From NCBI RefSeq assembly GCF_023973825.1, contig NC_090124.1, forward strand, positions 340,001 to 404,000: DNA of 64,000 nt, read 5' to 3'. Both the position numbers and the translations under genes were made by a program. The notes under the pieces are model-generated. The model searched no databases and was not told the DNA's origin. It was given only the letters and a program-made list of their open reading frames with translations. This DNA is from Plasmodium brasilianum. Lineage: Eukaryota > Apicomplexa > Aconoidasida > Haemosporida > Plasmodiidae. Below are positions 21,457 to 32,639 of this stretch, piece by piece. Each line of letters opens with the position of its first letter. Position 1 is the stretch's first letter.

Positions 21457-23084
21457 ATGGAGGTAGATGATTTTTTAAAGTACAACAACTTGAATATACC
21501 AAAAGATAAAATTAAAAACTTGCACAATAACAAAATAGGGATACTCATAACAAACTTAGGCAGCCCTGCAAAACCAACCTATTGGGCGCTGTTCAAATAC
21601 TTGTCACGTAAAAATTTTACCCACAAAAAAATGCAATATATGATAATAATACTAAATATATATTAAAAAAGAATAACAAACAAAATTAGTGTAACAATAA
21701 AGAAAAAAAATTAACGTCCAACAATGAACTTATTCTCCAATCATTTTTTTTTTTTCCCGATTTTTTTTTTTTTTTTTTTTTTAGAATTCTTGGGGGACCC
21801 AAGAGTTGTTAAGCTCAATCGATTTTTATGGCTTCCCATATTATACGGATTTGTGTTACCATTTAGGAGTGGTAAATAGGGAGAAAGAAAATAATTTTTT
21901 TTTTTTTTTTTTTTTTTTTTGCATATGAATATGAATATGCATATATATGTGAACCTTTGTAAAAACATATACATAAGCACATTTCCTGCACGCATGTTCT
22001 GTTAAATACAGGAAAGTCTTCATTAAAATATAAAAGCATATGGACAGAGGAAGGATCACCTTTATGTGTTAACACTCATAAGCAGTATTTAGCCTTAAAA
22101 GAACGTTTATTTGAAAAGTAGTTTAAAAAGGAATGAAAAAAAATATATGCAAAGGAATTTAGAAAGAAGGGGGTTATTCTCTCATTTTTTAAGCTTATCG
22201 ATAATAGTTTGTGCTCATAATTATACTATTTTGTGCACAACACATGCATACAATATCTGTACACAGCATATGTATTCTGTTTACATATACGTATATGCAC
22301 ACATATACATATTCATGCACACATGTGTACATATATATATACACACAAACATGCCATATCCCCCCCTGCATTTAGATACAGGGAAAAGGTTACAATAAGC
22401 TACGGTATGAGATACGGTGAAAGGTCTATAAAGAAAGGGCTGAATTATTTAAAGGGGGAAAATATAAATAAACTCTTGGTGGTACCATTATATCCTCAGT
22501 CAGCTGAATGTACAGTGGCTTCAACCCTAGATTGCATAAGTCATAATTTAAAAAGTTGGAATAACCTTCCAGAGATAAGATTTCTATCTGGTTATTGTCT
22601 TAAGGAAAAATATATAAATTGTATGAAAGAAAATATAGAAAATTACTGGGAAAAAAATGGCAAGGGGAAAAAATTAATAATTTCTTATCATTCTTTACCT
22701 ACGAAAATTGTACAAGATGGTGATATGTACCCTTTTTTTTGTATTGAAAGTACTAACAGATTAATTGAAAAATTAAATGTTAAAAAGGGGGATTATATTT
22801 TAGCTTTTCAGTCAAAAATTGATGGTAATAAATGTATTCAACCGTATATTGAAGATGTCCTAAGAAAATTATCATTAGAGGATGGATGTGACTCGGTAGA
22901 TGTAGTATGCCCTTCTTTTTCTTCTGATTGTTTAGAAACACTTGAAGAAATTCAAATATATTATCAACAATTATTTCAAAAGTATAATAAAGGGAAATTA
23001 AGATACATAAGTTGTTTAAATTATTCAAAAATTGGTATAGATCTTCTAATGAATATTATCGAAGAGAACATCACTGGTTGGTGA
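21457..23084 (+). CDS. FC: Ferrochelatase, 4 exons
   Basis: Inserts Fe2+ into protoporphyrin IX, the last step of haem synthesis, in Plasmodium at the mitochondrion. Exons 21457-21607, 21785-21871, 22012-22117 and 22376-23084 join in phase to about 350 residues. The N-terminal [20 protein letters not shown] is completed by exon 2, [16 protein letters not shown]. Exon 3 supplies [19 protein letters not shown]. Exon 4 has [22 protein letters not shown] with catalytic His220, [13 protein letters not shown], and [14 protein letters not shown] with Glu302. DCLETLEE is the form of bacterial HemH rather than the DHIETL of animal enzymes, in line with the published proteobacterial affinity of Plasmodium ferrochelatase. 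No cleavable N-terminal transit peptide is obvious, and no [2Fe-2S] C-terminal extension is present. Confidence 0.93.
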
Positions 23085-24398
23085 TTAATTTCTACACGCG
23101 TACATTTTAATTTCTCTTCACCTTTCTGTTTTTCCCCTACCATATAAATAATTATGTTGTGAATAGGAGTAACGTCAGTACTTATCGATGCGCTTAGGCA
23201 CATATCTACAAATATATGACATTCTTTACATAATGTATATATACATTTATACATATGCATTTCTGCACATCTTGAGATAAAAGTTTTTGAAAAAATTCAA
23301 TTTCATTTTTTGCACTTCTCCCTTTTGTAAATAAATAGAAGCAAGGCAATTTTACTAGCAGAATATTCTAGCGTCCATATTTTGGGCGTTCTTTCCTATT
23401 TTTTCATTTGAAGGTAAATTATGGTCAAGTTATAATTTTGACCTAGCCGAGAAAAGGCGGTGGAGTAGGGAAATAAAAAAAAAAGTAATAATTAATTAAA
23501 ACAAAGCGCTAATATCTTTTAAAATTTATATATCACTCAATTAATAATATTATAGAGACATATTTCTTTATCTTTATGTTTTTCTTTTTCTTCTCATTTA
23601 TTTATTTTATTATTATTATATTTTTTTTATTCATACGAATTATTTGTTGTCTTGTCACAATGTAGTATACCTAACATTTTATCGTTGTTTTAAAATAAAA
23701 TTATTTCCCTCTTGTTTATAAAGCAACAACCTTATTGTTATATGCATTTAAAAAAAAAAAAAAAAAAATTGTAAAATTTGCGGGTAATATTCTTTTTTTT
23801 TGATGTTAATTTCTTTAACCTTATTTAAATGTTTATCTTTAATTAACAATTTATTTTATTTTGAAAAATAAATTATTTGGATGATATCAATAGGAAAAAA
23901 CGGTATTTGTAAACCTGAAAAATTCCATTATCTTATCGAATGTGGAAAAAAAAATAAAATAAAAAAAAAGGAATACTCTACATGTCGCAGTAAAAGATAC
24001 CCTTCTTTTCTATATAATTTATTTGAAGTCCAATCGAATTACAATATATATATGCATATTTATAAATATTTACGTATACATTTATATAATATGTATAAAT
24101 GTATATGTATACTGTAGAGCAAATCAAGCTTTCCAATAATTCATCATATTTATGGAGTGTATCTTAAGTAAATTATACCCGAGGAGATATTCACAATCAC
24201 GCTTCAGCATATTACCAGTAATCATATATTATAAAAAATATTTTTTTGAAGAAATCCATAAAACAAGCAGCAGTCATGTAAAAAAGGAGATTTAAAAATT
24301 AATATAAAACTTTTCCTATTAAAGGAAAAACATAACATATGCATTTAAACAAAGCTATACAGAAGTAGCCACAATAATAAATAATCCGAATATACTAA

Positions 24399-24430
<32 letters not shown>

Positions 24431-24525
24431 GAAGGTGTTCATGTGATTAATTGTTCAAGTGTACTAAATAATTTTAATAAAATAGCAGAGTAGTAATACA
24501 GGTTAATCAGTCATATATTAACCAA
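23085..24525. other. Intergenic, upstream of RPB5
   Basis: No supported gene in 1.4 kb. An open frame from 23881 to 24117 has mixed composition in its first half but no recognisable motif and degenerates into TAT repeats. A-tracts at 23751-23768 and 24404-24429. Confidence 0.45.
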
Positions 24526-26290
24526 ATGGAAGACCCAACGACAAGATTTTACAAATGCAGAAAAACTTGTTGTGAAATGCTTGAAGATAGGGGATACATA
24601 ATAACGCCAAGAGAAAAACTTGAAAACTTTTCAGCCTTTAAAGAATTATTCGAAGAAAATGAAAAATTGTATTATAATATATATATTTACAGTTTCGAAT
24701 TATAAAAAATAGTTCATTTTTCCATTTTTCTTTTTTTTTTATTTTCCCTTTCATTAAAATATATAACATAAATTAAATATATTTTCCCCTTCACTGTAGA
24801 CGCTCAAGAATGACAATTATAACTAGCCATAAAAATGATTCAAACAACAAAATAATAGTGTACTTCGCTGACGAAATTAAGAAAACAGGAGTTAAACCCC
24901 TAAGAGAGTAAAGAAAAAACGCAAAAAAGATACTCCATGTCATGTCGTGAATAATATTATATGTCTCTAATATTTCATGCATGTTCTCATGTCTGGGCAC
25001 ATATGGTATACTTGTGTACCTGTACATGTAATTCGTATACGTTTCATATGTACATACAACATATACAAATACTCATGCACATAAATGACTTATATAATAT
25101 TTATTTAGACTTACCGAAAAAATGGATGAAAAGTCGATTCAAAGAGCAATACTTGTCACTCAGAATATATTAACACCATTTGCTCGAGATGTAAGTTTAA
25201 TATAATTTTTTCCTTTTTTTTTTTTTTTTTCTCTTTACCGCCCTTTTTATTCAAAAATAAAACTGTTAACTTTATTCTCATAAGGAACTTAATTTTATTT
25301 TTTCATTTATGTTTTCGTATTTTTGTATTTTCTTACTTTATCATCTTCTTTTTTTCTTATTTCCCCATTTCTTTATTGTGCTAATGTAGGCAATTAAGGA
25401 GGCTGCTCCAAGACATATTATAGAAAATTTTTTAGATGCCGAATTACTGGTAAGCAAAACAAGAAAACAACAAAGGGGTATTTTTTCAAAATAAAAAGAC
25501 ATAAATTAGTAGAGTGGATACCCCCCCCTTTCTATCATTTAATACGATAAATATGTATGTATATATATATATATATATATATATCATACGAAGTATTGCA
25601 TATGTAATATTATTATTTTATTTTATTTTTTCCTTTTAAAAACGGTGTAGGTTAATATTACTAAACACGAACTAGTACCAAGACATATTCCACTAACAAG
25701 CGATGAAAAAAGAAATCTTTTACAAAGATATAAAGTAATACAAAAAATAAAAATAAAAACAATGAAATAAAGTCATAAAAAGAAAGGAAAATACAAAATA
25801 TTTAATAAAAAATATTAAATAGAAAATTAAAATGAAACATTCACTTAAATTTTATGAATGTTTAAACTATGTTGAAGTTAATTAAATATTAATGAAGTGT
25901 GTAGTGTTGCATTTTAAGAGTGCCCAGAATAAGATTATAGGAAAAGACAAATATGTTATTTTTGCTTGTGTAATTTTTTTTTTTTTTTTCATTTTTTAGA
26001 TTAAAGAAAATAAGTTGCCAAGAATTCAAGATGTAGATCCTGTGTGTCGTTATTTTGGCTTAGCAAAAGGACAAGTGAGGAAAAAAAATAAATTAAAACA
26101 AAATGAAGTAAAACAATAGAACTAATGCCTTTTCCCTACATAATTCTAAATTATACTTATTTTACGCTTTATTCTTACCTTTTTTTTTTCTTTTTTTTTT
26201 TTATTATTCTTTTTTAAAATTCAGGTTGTCAAAATAATTAGACCAAGTGAAACTGCAGGAAGATACGTGACATACAGACTTGTAGTTTGA
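24526..26290 (+). CDS. RPB5: DNA-directed RNA polymerases I, II and III subunit RPABC1 (RPB5), 7 exons
   Basis: Shared subunit of all three nuclear RNA polymerases, in the lower jaw near downstream DNA. Exons are 24526-24668, 24800-24907, 25109-25190, 25390-25449, 25651-25734, 26000-26074 and 26225-26290. Every border is GT..AG and phases agree, giving 205 residues, the usual RPB5 length. The N-terminal jaw begins [19 protein letters not shown]. The conserved C-terminal assembly domain is complete: [38 protein letters not shown], and the near-invariant end [19 protein letters not shown]. No exon exceeds 143 bases, so the gene cannot be seen as a long open frame. Introns 5 (265 bp) and 2 (201 bp) are the longest. 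Confidence 0.96.
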
Positions 26291-26910
26291 TGGGCGTCAA
26301 TACTTTTTCGTAGTTAATTTGTTTTGCATTATTACTTTTAAGTCATTATATTTACATTATTACCTTTACTTCATTATATATACATTATAACCTTTACTTC
26401 ATTATATATACATTATAACCTTTACTTCATTATATATACATTATAACCTTTACTTCATTATATATACATTATAACCTTTACTTCATTATATATACATTAT
26501 AACCTTTACTTCATTATATATACATTATAACCTTTACTTCATTATATATACATTATCGTTTTATCTTTTTTGTTTCCCTTTTTTTTAACTATATTTATCT
26601 TTTTATTTGAAAAAATATTTTAATAATCTTTTTGTTTTTTCAATTAATTGCCAATTGTTGCAATTTTCCCGCTAATTTTATGTTCACATATATTTATGAA
26701 AATTAGCTTAAAATGAATCCTTCCCTCCACTCCCCTTTTTGATATAAAATTTTCTATAAACCTTGTAAAATTGTTGTTTTTTCTTTTCATCAAATCGTAC
26801 ATTTTATTTCATAATAGGTAACATATTTGTATAAGACATTCGTAACAGGAAGTAGTGGCTAGTTGCAAAATCTGACATGTTCATAACTTCTTTTTGCAGC
26901 CACTTTTTAG
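26291..26910. other. Convergent 3' intergenic region with minisatellite
   Basis: 620 bases between the RPB5 stop and the stop of the minus-strand WD40 gene. Apart from the 28-bp minisatellite nothing is seen. Confidence 0.5.
26325..26558. repeat. 28-bp minisatellite, about 8 copies
   Basis: Unit begins CATTATAACCTTTACTTC and ends ATTATATATA. Inner copies are identical as far as I can read; the first copies have TTATTAC or TTTTAAG variants. It starts about 40 bases after the RPB5 stop codon, so it may be transcribed in the 3' UTR. Confidence 0.93.
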
Positions 26911-28149
26911 TCATTTTTGAATAGGACTGAAATTAGAAGCCTGGTTAGTCCAAAGAGATATTTTGTTTTTCTCAGCTGCGGCAAAGAAGCCAGAAAAAGT
27001 ATGAAAATCGAGGAAATTGAAATAATTAAATTTATATGATACAATTTGATCTATTATGTTCATATCATATAAGTTACAAACATTAATAGTAGTATTATTC
27101 GTAATAGAAATAAATATTTTATCATCAGGTCTAATTACTATATTATTCGCACTATGATAACTTGGGGCTACTTTTTTCAACTGTACCTTTTGATTCTTAT
27201 CAAATGTTAAGTAATACATTACATTATTATTCGTACTAATTAAACAGTTATTATTGTTAACATGATAACTTAGAACATTTTCCTTTATATCTATAATAAA
27301 ACTTGAAATAAAATTATTAGTCATTCTGTAATCATAAATACAAAATAGGGAAGGTTCATAACAAGCTATTATGAAGGTATCCCCAAAATATGGTAGCGGA
27401 TATATATCTATTATATCCTTACACAATTTTAAATTATTGCTCAGCATCTTTTTACACTCATTTTTGTTTTCAAGGTTACATATTATTTCTATATTGTCCA
27501 TCTTTTTCTTTATCTCTTTAAATGGTATAATTAGTTCCTTGCATTTACTGCTGTAAAAATTGTTGCATGTAGTATTGTAAATAATCCTATTATTATAAAT
27601 CTCAGACTTCATATTTTCACATTTTCCTTCGTTACTAATACCTGAATTGCTGCTTCTTCCTGAGAGAGGTACGTCCTTACAGCAGTTGTCATCACCCCTA
27701 TATTGGTCCATACCGTTACAAGCTAAAACACAATTTTGTTTAACATTTATATCGTATATTGCTATGTCCCCATTTTGATTTATCGGTGTTACAAGTGCAT
27801 TGTGTACAGAATACGGTTTTGCGTAAGTAAAGTTATTCGCATTGATCTTTAAAATACATTTGTTGTACTTTACATTCCACAGTTTTACTGACCCTTCTTT
27901 TGTTTTAACATAAAAATGTTCCTTATCAAAAGTGTTTGAGTATAATGCGCTATAATCAGATACCTTATAATTTCCCACACTTTTTTTATCGTTTAAATCC
28001 CATAAGGTAACAATACCACAGCTGCAGCTAGATATAAGATTATTTTCATCGTAAAATTTTACACTGCATATATTGTCAGAATGATTGCTAAGGTAAAACA
28101 ACGCCCTTTTTTTGATTACCATCACACAGCTGTATTTTTCCGCATTCAT
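26911..28149 (-). CDS. WD40-repeat protein, ASA1/GNB1L-like
   Basis: Single exon, 412 residues. WD-type blades are recognisable: NICSVKFYDENNLISSCSC followed by GIVTLWDLND (about 25-55), EGSVKLWNVKYNKC (about 85-98), and GDIAIYDINVKQ. The last two blades carry IRPDDKIFISITNNTTINVC and FFAAAEKNKISLW. This ending resembles GNB1L/ASA1 (IRPDRK... and LAAGSKDQRISLW from memory), the ASTRA/TTT-associated protein that supports maturation of PIKK kinases. An Asn/Ser/Cys-rich insert (about 140-215) splits the propeller. WD40 is certain; the ASA1 assignment is probable but needs a profile search. Confidence 0.78.
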   Translation of the reverse strand: MNAEKYSCVMVIKKRALFYLSNHSDNICSVKFYDENNLISSCSCGIVTLWDLNDKKSVGNYKVSDYSALYSNTFDKEHFYVKTKEGSVKLWNVKYNKCILKINANNFTYAKPYSVHNALVTPINQNGDIAIYDINVKQNCVLACNGMDQYRGDDNCCKDVPLSGRSSNSGISNEGKCENMKSEIYNNRIIYNTTCNNFYSSKCKELIIPFKEIKKKMDNIEIICNLENKNECKKMLSNNLKLCKDIIDIYPLPYFGDTFIIACYEPSLFCIYDYRMTNNFISSFIIDIKENVLSYHVNNNNCLISTNNNVMYYLTFDKNQKVQLKKVAPSYHSANNIVIRPDDKIFISITNNTTINVCNLYDMNIIDQIVSYKFNYFNFLDFHTFSGFFAAAEKNKISLWTNQASNFSPIQK

Positions 28150-28943
28150 AAAAAATAAATAATGTGGAAAAACATCTTAATTGGTATAAGCTCGTAAAAC
28201 TAGCTATCGATGGAATTTCAAATTGATAAAAAATTCAATATTAACAGTTTAGAAGTTTGAAAAAAGGAATAAGGGTGCGCATGAATATATATATTTAAAT
28301 ACTTAAGCACAAAAACATATGCATAAATACATCGTATATATATACGTGCCGACGTGTAGGAGTCCCTCAGGAAAAAAAAAAAAAAAAAAAAATGCTAAAA
28401 AAATTTGCTCTAATTTTTAAAAAAAAAACGTAAAGTCAACAAAAAAAAAAAGAAGAAAAAAAAAATTACGAATACTTAAATAGGCAAAATACATGGTAAC
28501 ATTGGTAAAGAATGCTTAACGAAATATGCTCCAATACAGTAAAAAACGAGTAAACTAAAATGAGGCAAAAGGAAAAGAAATAAGTAAAAACACAAATATA
28601 TACATACATACATACATAAATGAATAAATGAACGAATAAATGCATATGGAATACTTCGAGAGGGCCTTCCTGCTTGTCCTTGGGGTGGGGGGGCAGAAAT
28701 TATCTGATATTATAGGATTTCAAATATATGCAAATACACTGAACACAAATTTTATGAAAGCACATAAAGAGGTGTTCTTTTCACCCTTTGTGGGGAGGAT
28801 GCATTACCCCGGGTTTTAATTTGTTTATTATAGTCCCCAAAACAGACTAAATATGCCTTAAACACTTTTATATATGCACATATATATGTACATGCTTATA
28901 GTGGAACATGTGTATATACATATGCTCGCGCACCGCTACGAAG
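28150..28943. other. Intergenic, upstream of WD40 gene
   Basis: No supported gene. A-rich runs at 28374-28392 and 28420-28465, GTATA/CATA repeats, and a short G run (GGGGTGGGGGGG at 28683-28694) that stands out in this AT-rich setting. Confidence 0.45.
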
Positions 28944-31436
28944 TCATTGTATAATCCTAATTGGGTCCCTAAATTTCCAGTGCAAGGCATTTATTTCACG
29001 CTCCAGTTTATCGGTAAATAACACCTGGTCTGTTAAGGAATATAAATTTTCGCGTAATTGTAAAAAGTCGGAAACACCTATAACAGTAGATGTGACAAAG
29101 GACCTTGTATATACCCACTTCAACGCAGCGACTGTTAAATTAGGGAAATAATATTTTTGACTCAAATAATATAATTCCCGTATAATATAAGTAGCTATGG
29201 AGCCTCTTAACCTTTTCATATATGATGGGAACTTTTGCATTCTTCCTTTAGTTGTATAATCTGTGTACTCTAAATATTTACCTGTTAATATACCAGCACA
29301 TAGGGGTGAATATGCTAAAATGGAAATGTTCGTATTTTGTGGTCTACATATTTCTGGAAAACCTTTTTCTACATCATTACGACATAACAAATTATATTCT
29401 AGTTGTACAGATACTGGTAGGGATATATGTAATTGTTTACATAATTCATAAAATTTCAATAAACCAAAAGGGGTTTCATTGCTTAATCCCCATTCTCTTA
29501 TTTTCCCTTTCCTTTTTAGCTCATCTATTGCATGTAACTGTTCAATAAAGGGCACAAAGTTATCATAATATTTATTGTAATCATATAAAACATCACTAAA
29601 ATCACCTGAAGAATGATTCGGATAATATCTATCAGGCCAATGTAATTGTATTAAGTCTATATAATTTGTTTTTAACCTTTTCAAACAGTTATCAACACTT
29701 GCTATAATACTATCCTTGCTCAACGTTATAAAATTATCCTCCTTCTCTTTTGAACGCTTTTCGGACTCCTCTATTTGTTCTAACGTTTCATAATCTTTTT
29801 TTAAATATAATTCTTCTTTTTTTTTTAATGTGTTTAATTTGTCAAAGGGGTTACTGGGTACGTCACTACTGTTGGTATCCTCCATAAATTTCCTGTTTCT
29901 GGACAAAAGAGATGGACGTCCTTCTTCTTCACCTTCTGCTGCTTCTCCCTCTTCCTGCTTCTTCTGTTCGTCCCTCTTTTTCCGCTTGTATTTTTTGGCC
30001 CATGGAATTTTGTCCGTCCTACCACATATCTTTGTAGCAATAACAATTTTGTGTCTGTTTGCCTTACCTTTTGAGTTAACCCAGTTGCCTAAAATTTGTT
30101 CAGACAACCCAAAATAATTTTCACTAACAGGTAAGGGATATATTTCTGCTGTATCAAAAAAATTTACTTGAAATTCTTCATATGCATAGTCAAAGAGTTC
30201 GTGTGCTAACTTTTCATTTACATAATTTCCGAAATTCATTGTACCTAAGCAAATTTCGGAAACAGCCAAATTGCTATTTCCTAAGTAGTGGTATCTCATA
30301 TCTGGCTTGTCCTTCCCATTTTTTTTTACACAATATGGCTGACAATATTTTTGATGTTCAATTAAATTGCCATATGGATATTGTACATATCGCCAGGATT
30401 CTAACCCTATAGGTTCTTTACTATATCCACCTGTCAGAACATCACTTAACATAGGTTGTCTAAATATTTCATTGTCTAATTTCTTCTTTGGAATAATAAT
30501 TTCTTTACCATAAAATCTTTTGTCTTCTTCCAATTCGGACTTATATGGAGGAGTTTCATGAATTGTGTTTCGTAACATTTTATAATAATTCCTTCTCTTA
30601 TATTCAAAATAATAATTTCTTTCCTTATCATAATATGTTAGTATATAATCATACAAAGGATTATCAAAATCAGCTTTAACTAATTTTATATTTTTATTTT
30701 CTTCATAATCGAAGGGTAACATTATCCAATCATCCTCTTTAATACCTTGTTTCTTAATATCAAAACGTTCTTGGAAATTTTCCTTTGCTTTTTTTAATTC
30801 ATCTTTATTCCATAACTTTTTTATTTTCTCATAATTATTATTATCTACTATGTATATACCTTCCTCTAAATTATAAATTCGATATTCGATATCAACTCCT
30901 CTAATGTTAATTTTTTTTAGTTCCATCTCCTCTACATATTTATATGTCACTTCATCTTCTTTCTTTATTTTCCCTTTCATATTATCAGCATTCATTTTTT
31001 CATTTTTACCTATAAAATTTTTGTTCTTATCTGAGTCATAAGCACTGTTACCCTTTTCATCTTTGCTAATAAAGTTAAATTTATCATTGTAATCTTTTCC
31101 ATAAATGTTTATATGTATGAGGAATTTTTTAATTTTCCGTCTTAACTTCCTAAAGTTGTAATTGCTACACTCTTTTATAAAATATTGCACTGCAATTTTT
31201 TTATTCTTTTTTTCATTTTTTCTTTTTTTATTGCTCAAACAAACAAGCAATTCTTCGTTACTTCCATAATTCAGTTTGGCCTTTTTTAATGCAGTTCTAT
31301 TAACTCTTCTCTCAATAAATGGAGTAATACTTTTAGTTGAAAATAAATTATAACTTTTACAATTAATTTCAATAAAATAGTATAATAGTAGGAAAAATAA
31401 AATATGTATGCATTTCAGCACAGACCTTTTCTTCAT
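28944..31436 (-). CDS. Aldo-keto reductase (Tas-like) with signal peptide and long N-terminal extension
   Basis: Single exon, 830 residues. The C-terminal part (about 385-830) is an aldo-keto reductase closest in pattern to E. coli Tas: YHYLGNSNLAVSEICLGTMN, then NFFDTAEIYPLPVSE. The tetrad is intact: Asp428, Tyr433, Lys469 (VIATKICG) and His599 (LIQLHWPDRY). LSNETPFGLLKFYEL, LAYSPLCAGILTGKYL and FVTSTVIGVSDFLQLREN complete the barrel and cofactor-binding end. Lys469 and His599 are about 130 residues apart where about 45 is usual, because of a charged Lys/Glu insert (about 475-560). Residues 1-26 are a signal peptide (ILFFLLLYYFIEINC), followed by a basic Ser/Asn-rich stretch; this bipartite layout suits apicoplast targeting, though secretion is possible. 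A roughly 330-residue segment between leader and barrel has no recognised domain. Substrate unknown. Confidence 0.88.
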   Translation of the reverse strand: MKKRSVLKCIHILFFLLLYYFIEINCKSYNLFSTKSITPFIERRVNRTALKKAKLNYGSNEELLVCLSNKKRKNEKKNKKIAVQYFIKECSNYNFRKLRRKIKKFLIHINIYGKDYNDKFNFISKDEKGNSAYDSDKNKNFIGKNEKMNADNMKGKIKKEDEVTYKYVEEMELKKINIRGVDIEYRIYNLEEGIYIVDNNNYEKIKKLWNKDELKKAKENFQERFDIKKQGIKEDDWIMLPFDYEENKNIKLVKADFDNPLYDYILTYYDKERNYYFEYKRRNYYKMLRNTIHETPPYKSELEEDKRFYGKEIIIPKKKLDNEIFRQPMLSDVLTGGYSKEPIGLESWRYVQYPYGNLIEHQKYCQPYCVKKNGKDKPDMRYHYLGNSNLAVSEICLGTMNFGNYVNEKLAHELFDYAYEEFQVNFFDTAEIYPLPVSENYFGLSEQILGNWVNSKGKANRHKIVIATKICGRTDKIPWAKKYKRKKRDEQKKQEEGEAAEGEEEGRPSLLSRNRKFMEDTNSSDVPSNPFDKLNTLKKKEELYLKKDYETLEQIEESEKRSKEKEDNFITLSKDSIIASVDNCLKRLKTNYIDLIQLHWPDRYYPNHSSGDFSDVLYDYNKYYDNFVPFIEQLHAIDELKRKGKIREWGLSNETPFGLLKFYELCKQLHISLPVSVQLEYNLLCRNDVEKGFPEICRPQNTNISILAYSPLCAGILTGKYLEYTDYTTKGRMQKFPSYMKRLRGSIATYIIRELYYLSQKYYFPNLTVAALKWVYTRSFVTSTVIGVSDFLQLRENLYSLTDQVLFTDKLEREINALHWKFRDPIRIIQ

Positions 31437-32272
31437 CGGTTATTTCTTTATGTAAAATGCCATTGTGTGTAAAGTTTTCAGATTAACATTTTGTATCCTT
31501 TCACAAGAAATCACACCGCATTACATTCCCCACACTGAGTTACTTCTATTTTAAGGTATGTAAATAATTATGAGAAAGTGCGCTTATATATGTATATATA
31601 CGTATATGTATATATATATGTATATATATATATATATGACCTATTTCTTAACATTTACTTTTTTATTGCACATTTTTTCTTTCGAATAACATAAAATAAT
31701 ACACTTCCTTTTTTTAACCTCTTAAAATGTCAAGAAAAAAGAGAAGTTTCAGATAAGTTATATTAATAATTGCGAACGATGAGCTATTTTACTATTCTTC
31801 GATATGTGCTATAGTTTCACTCATAATTTTTTGGATAAATGTACCTTTTTTCACCTACATACGGACTTATAAATACATATACATCTAAATATAAATATAT
31901 ATATATATATATGTACATCTTTATGTACAAGCATATATACACACTTTTATATACGTAGTAGTATGCAGATGTTTATATGCAATCAAAGTTTCGTAGGAAG
32001 ATCACATACTTTAAAATATCCAAAGGAAAACCTTAATACTGTTGAAAAAAACATTATGCCACGTCAAAATTCGCTTATATGTTCACTTAATAAACATAAT
32101 CAAATATTTAAGCTTTTTTTAATTTTTAATTTTATATAGGTTTTAAAGTTTTTCCATTTTGAAGATAAGGCTATTTTATTTTTCCTTTCTTTACAACATA
32201 AAAAATTAAAATTTATAAAAGGTGAGAAAAAAACAAAAATTAAAAAAGCGATTAATTAAAAAAAAATTAAGC

Positions 32273-32304
<32 letters not shown>

Positions 32305-32575
32305 TGTATGTATGTATGTACAATAAACCCTTCTGTTTACCCCATCAGCTACTAAAACGAGGAGGCACGCACAAATTACACAGGAACAGATAATTATATA
32401 CACCCATATTTATAAATAAGCAGCTCTTTGCCTGATAAATAAAAAAGAGAACATATTTCCATAATTCCTTTTGGTCACTCCTCTTACCAACAACGCACAA
32501 AAGAAACATCATTTTACTTGTCACTTACGAATCTCGCAAATTTGTAGATTTGTCCATATGTACACACACGCTCAC

Positions 32576-32616
<41 letters not shown>

Positions 32617-32639
32617 TATATATTTATGTATGTACATAT
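31437..32639. other. Intergenic between AKR and RRP45 genes
   Basis: 1.2 kb with no supported gene. Contains TA/TG runs (31585-31637, 31890-31925), A-tract 32271-32288, GTAT repeat 32305-32320 and (TA)n at 32579-32614. Includes the AKR promoter and RRP45 3' end. Confidence 0.5.

Noticed and set aside
22233..22375. N-terminal part of the open frame that precedes ferrochelatase exon 4 (His/Tyr/Ile rich)
   Set aside because: It is intron 3; the TTTAG acceptor at 22371-22375 and the phase from exon 3 show exon 4 starts at 22376.
23881..24117. 78-codon frame upstream of RPB5
   Set aside because: The first half has mixed composition but the rest is TAT repeat; lies in the probable 5' region of RPB5 with no known motif.
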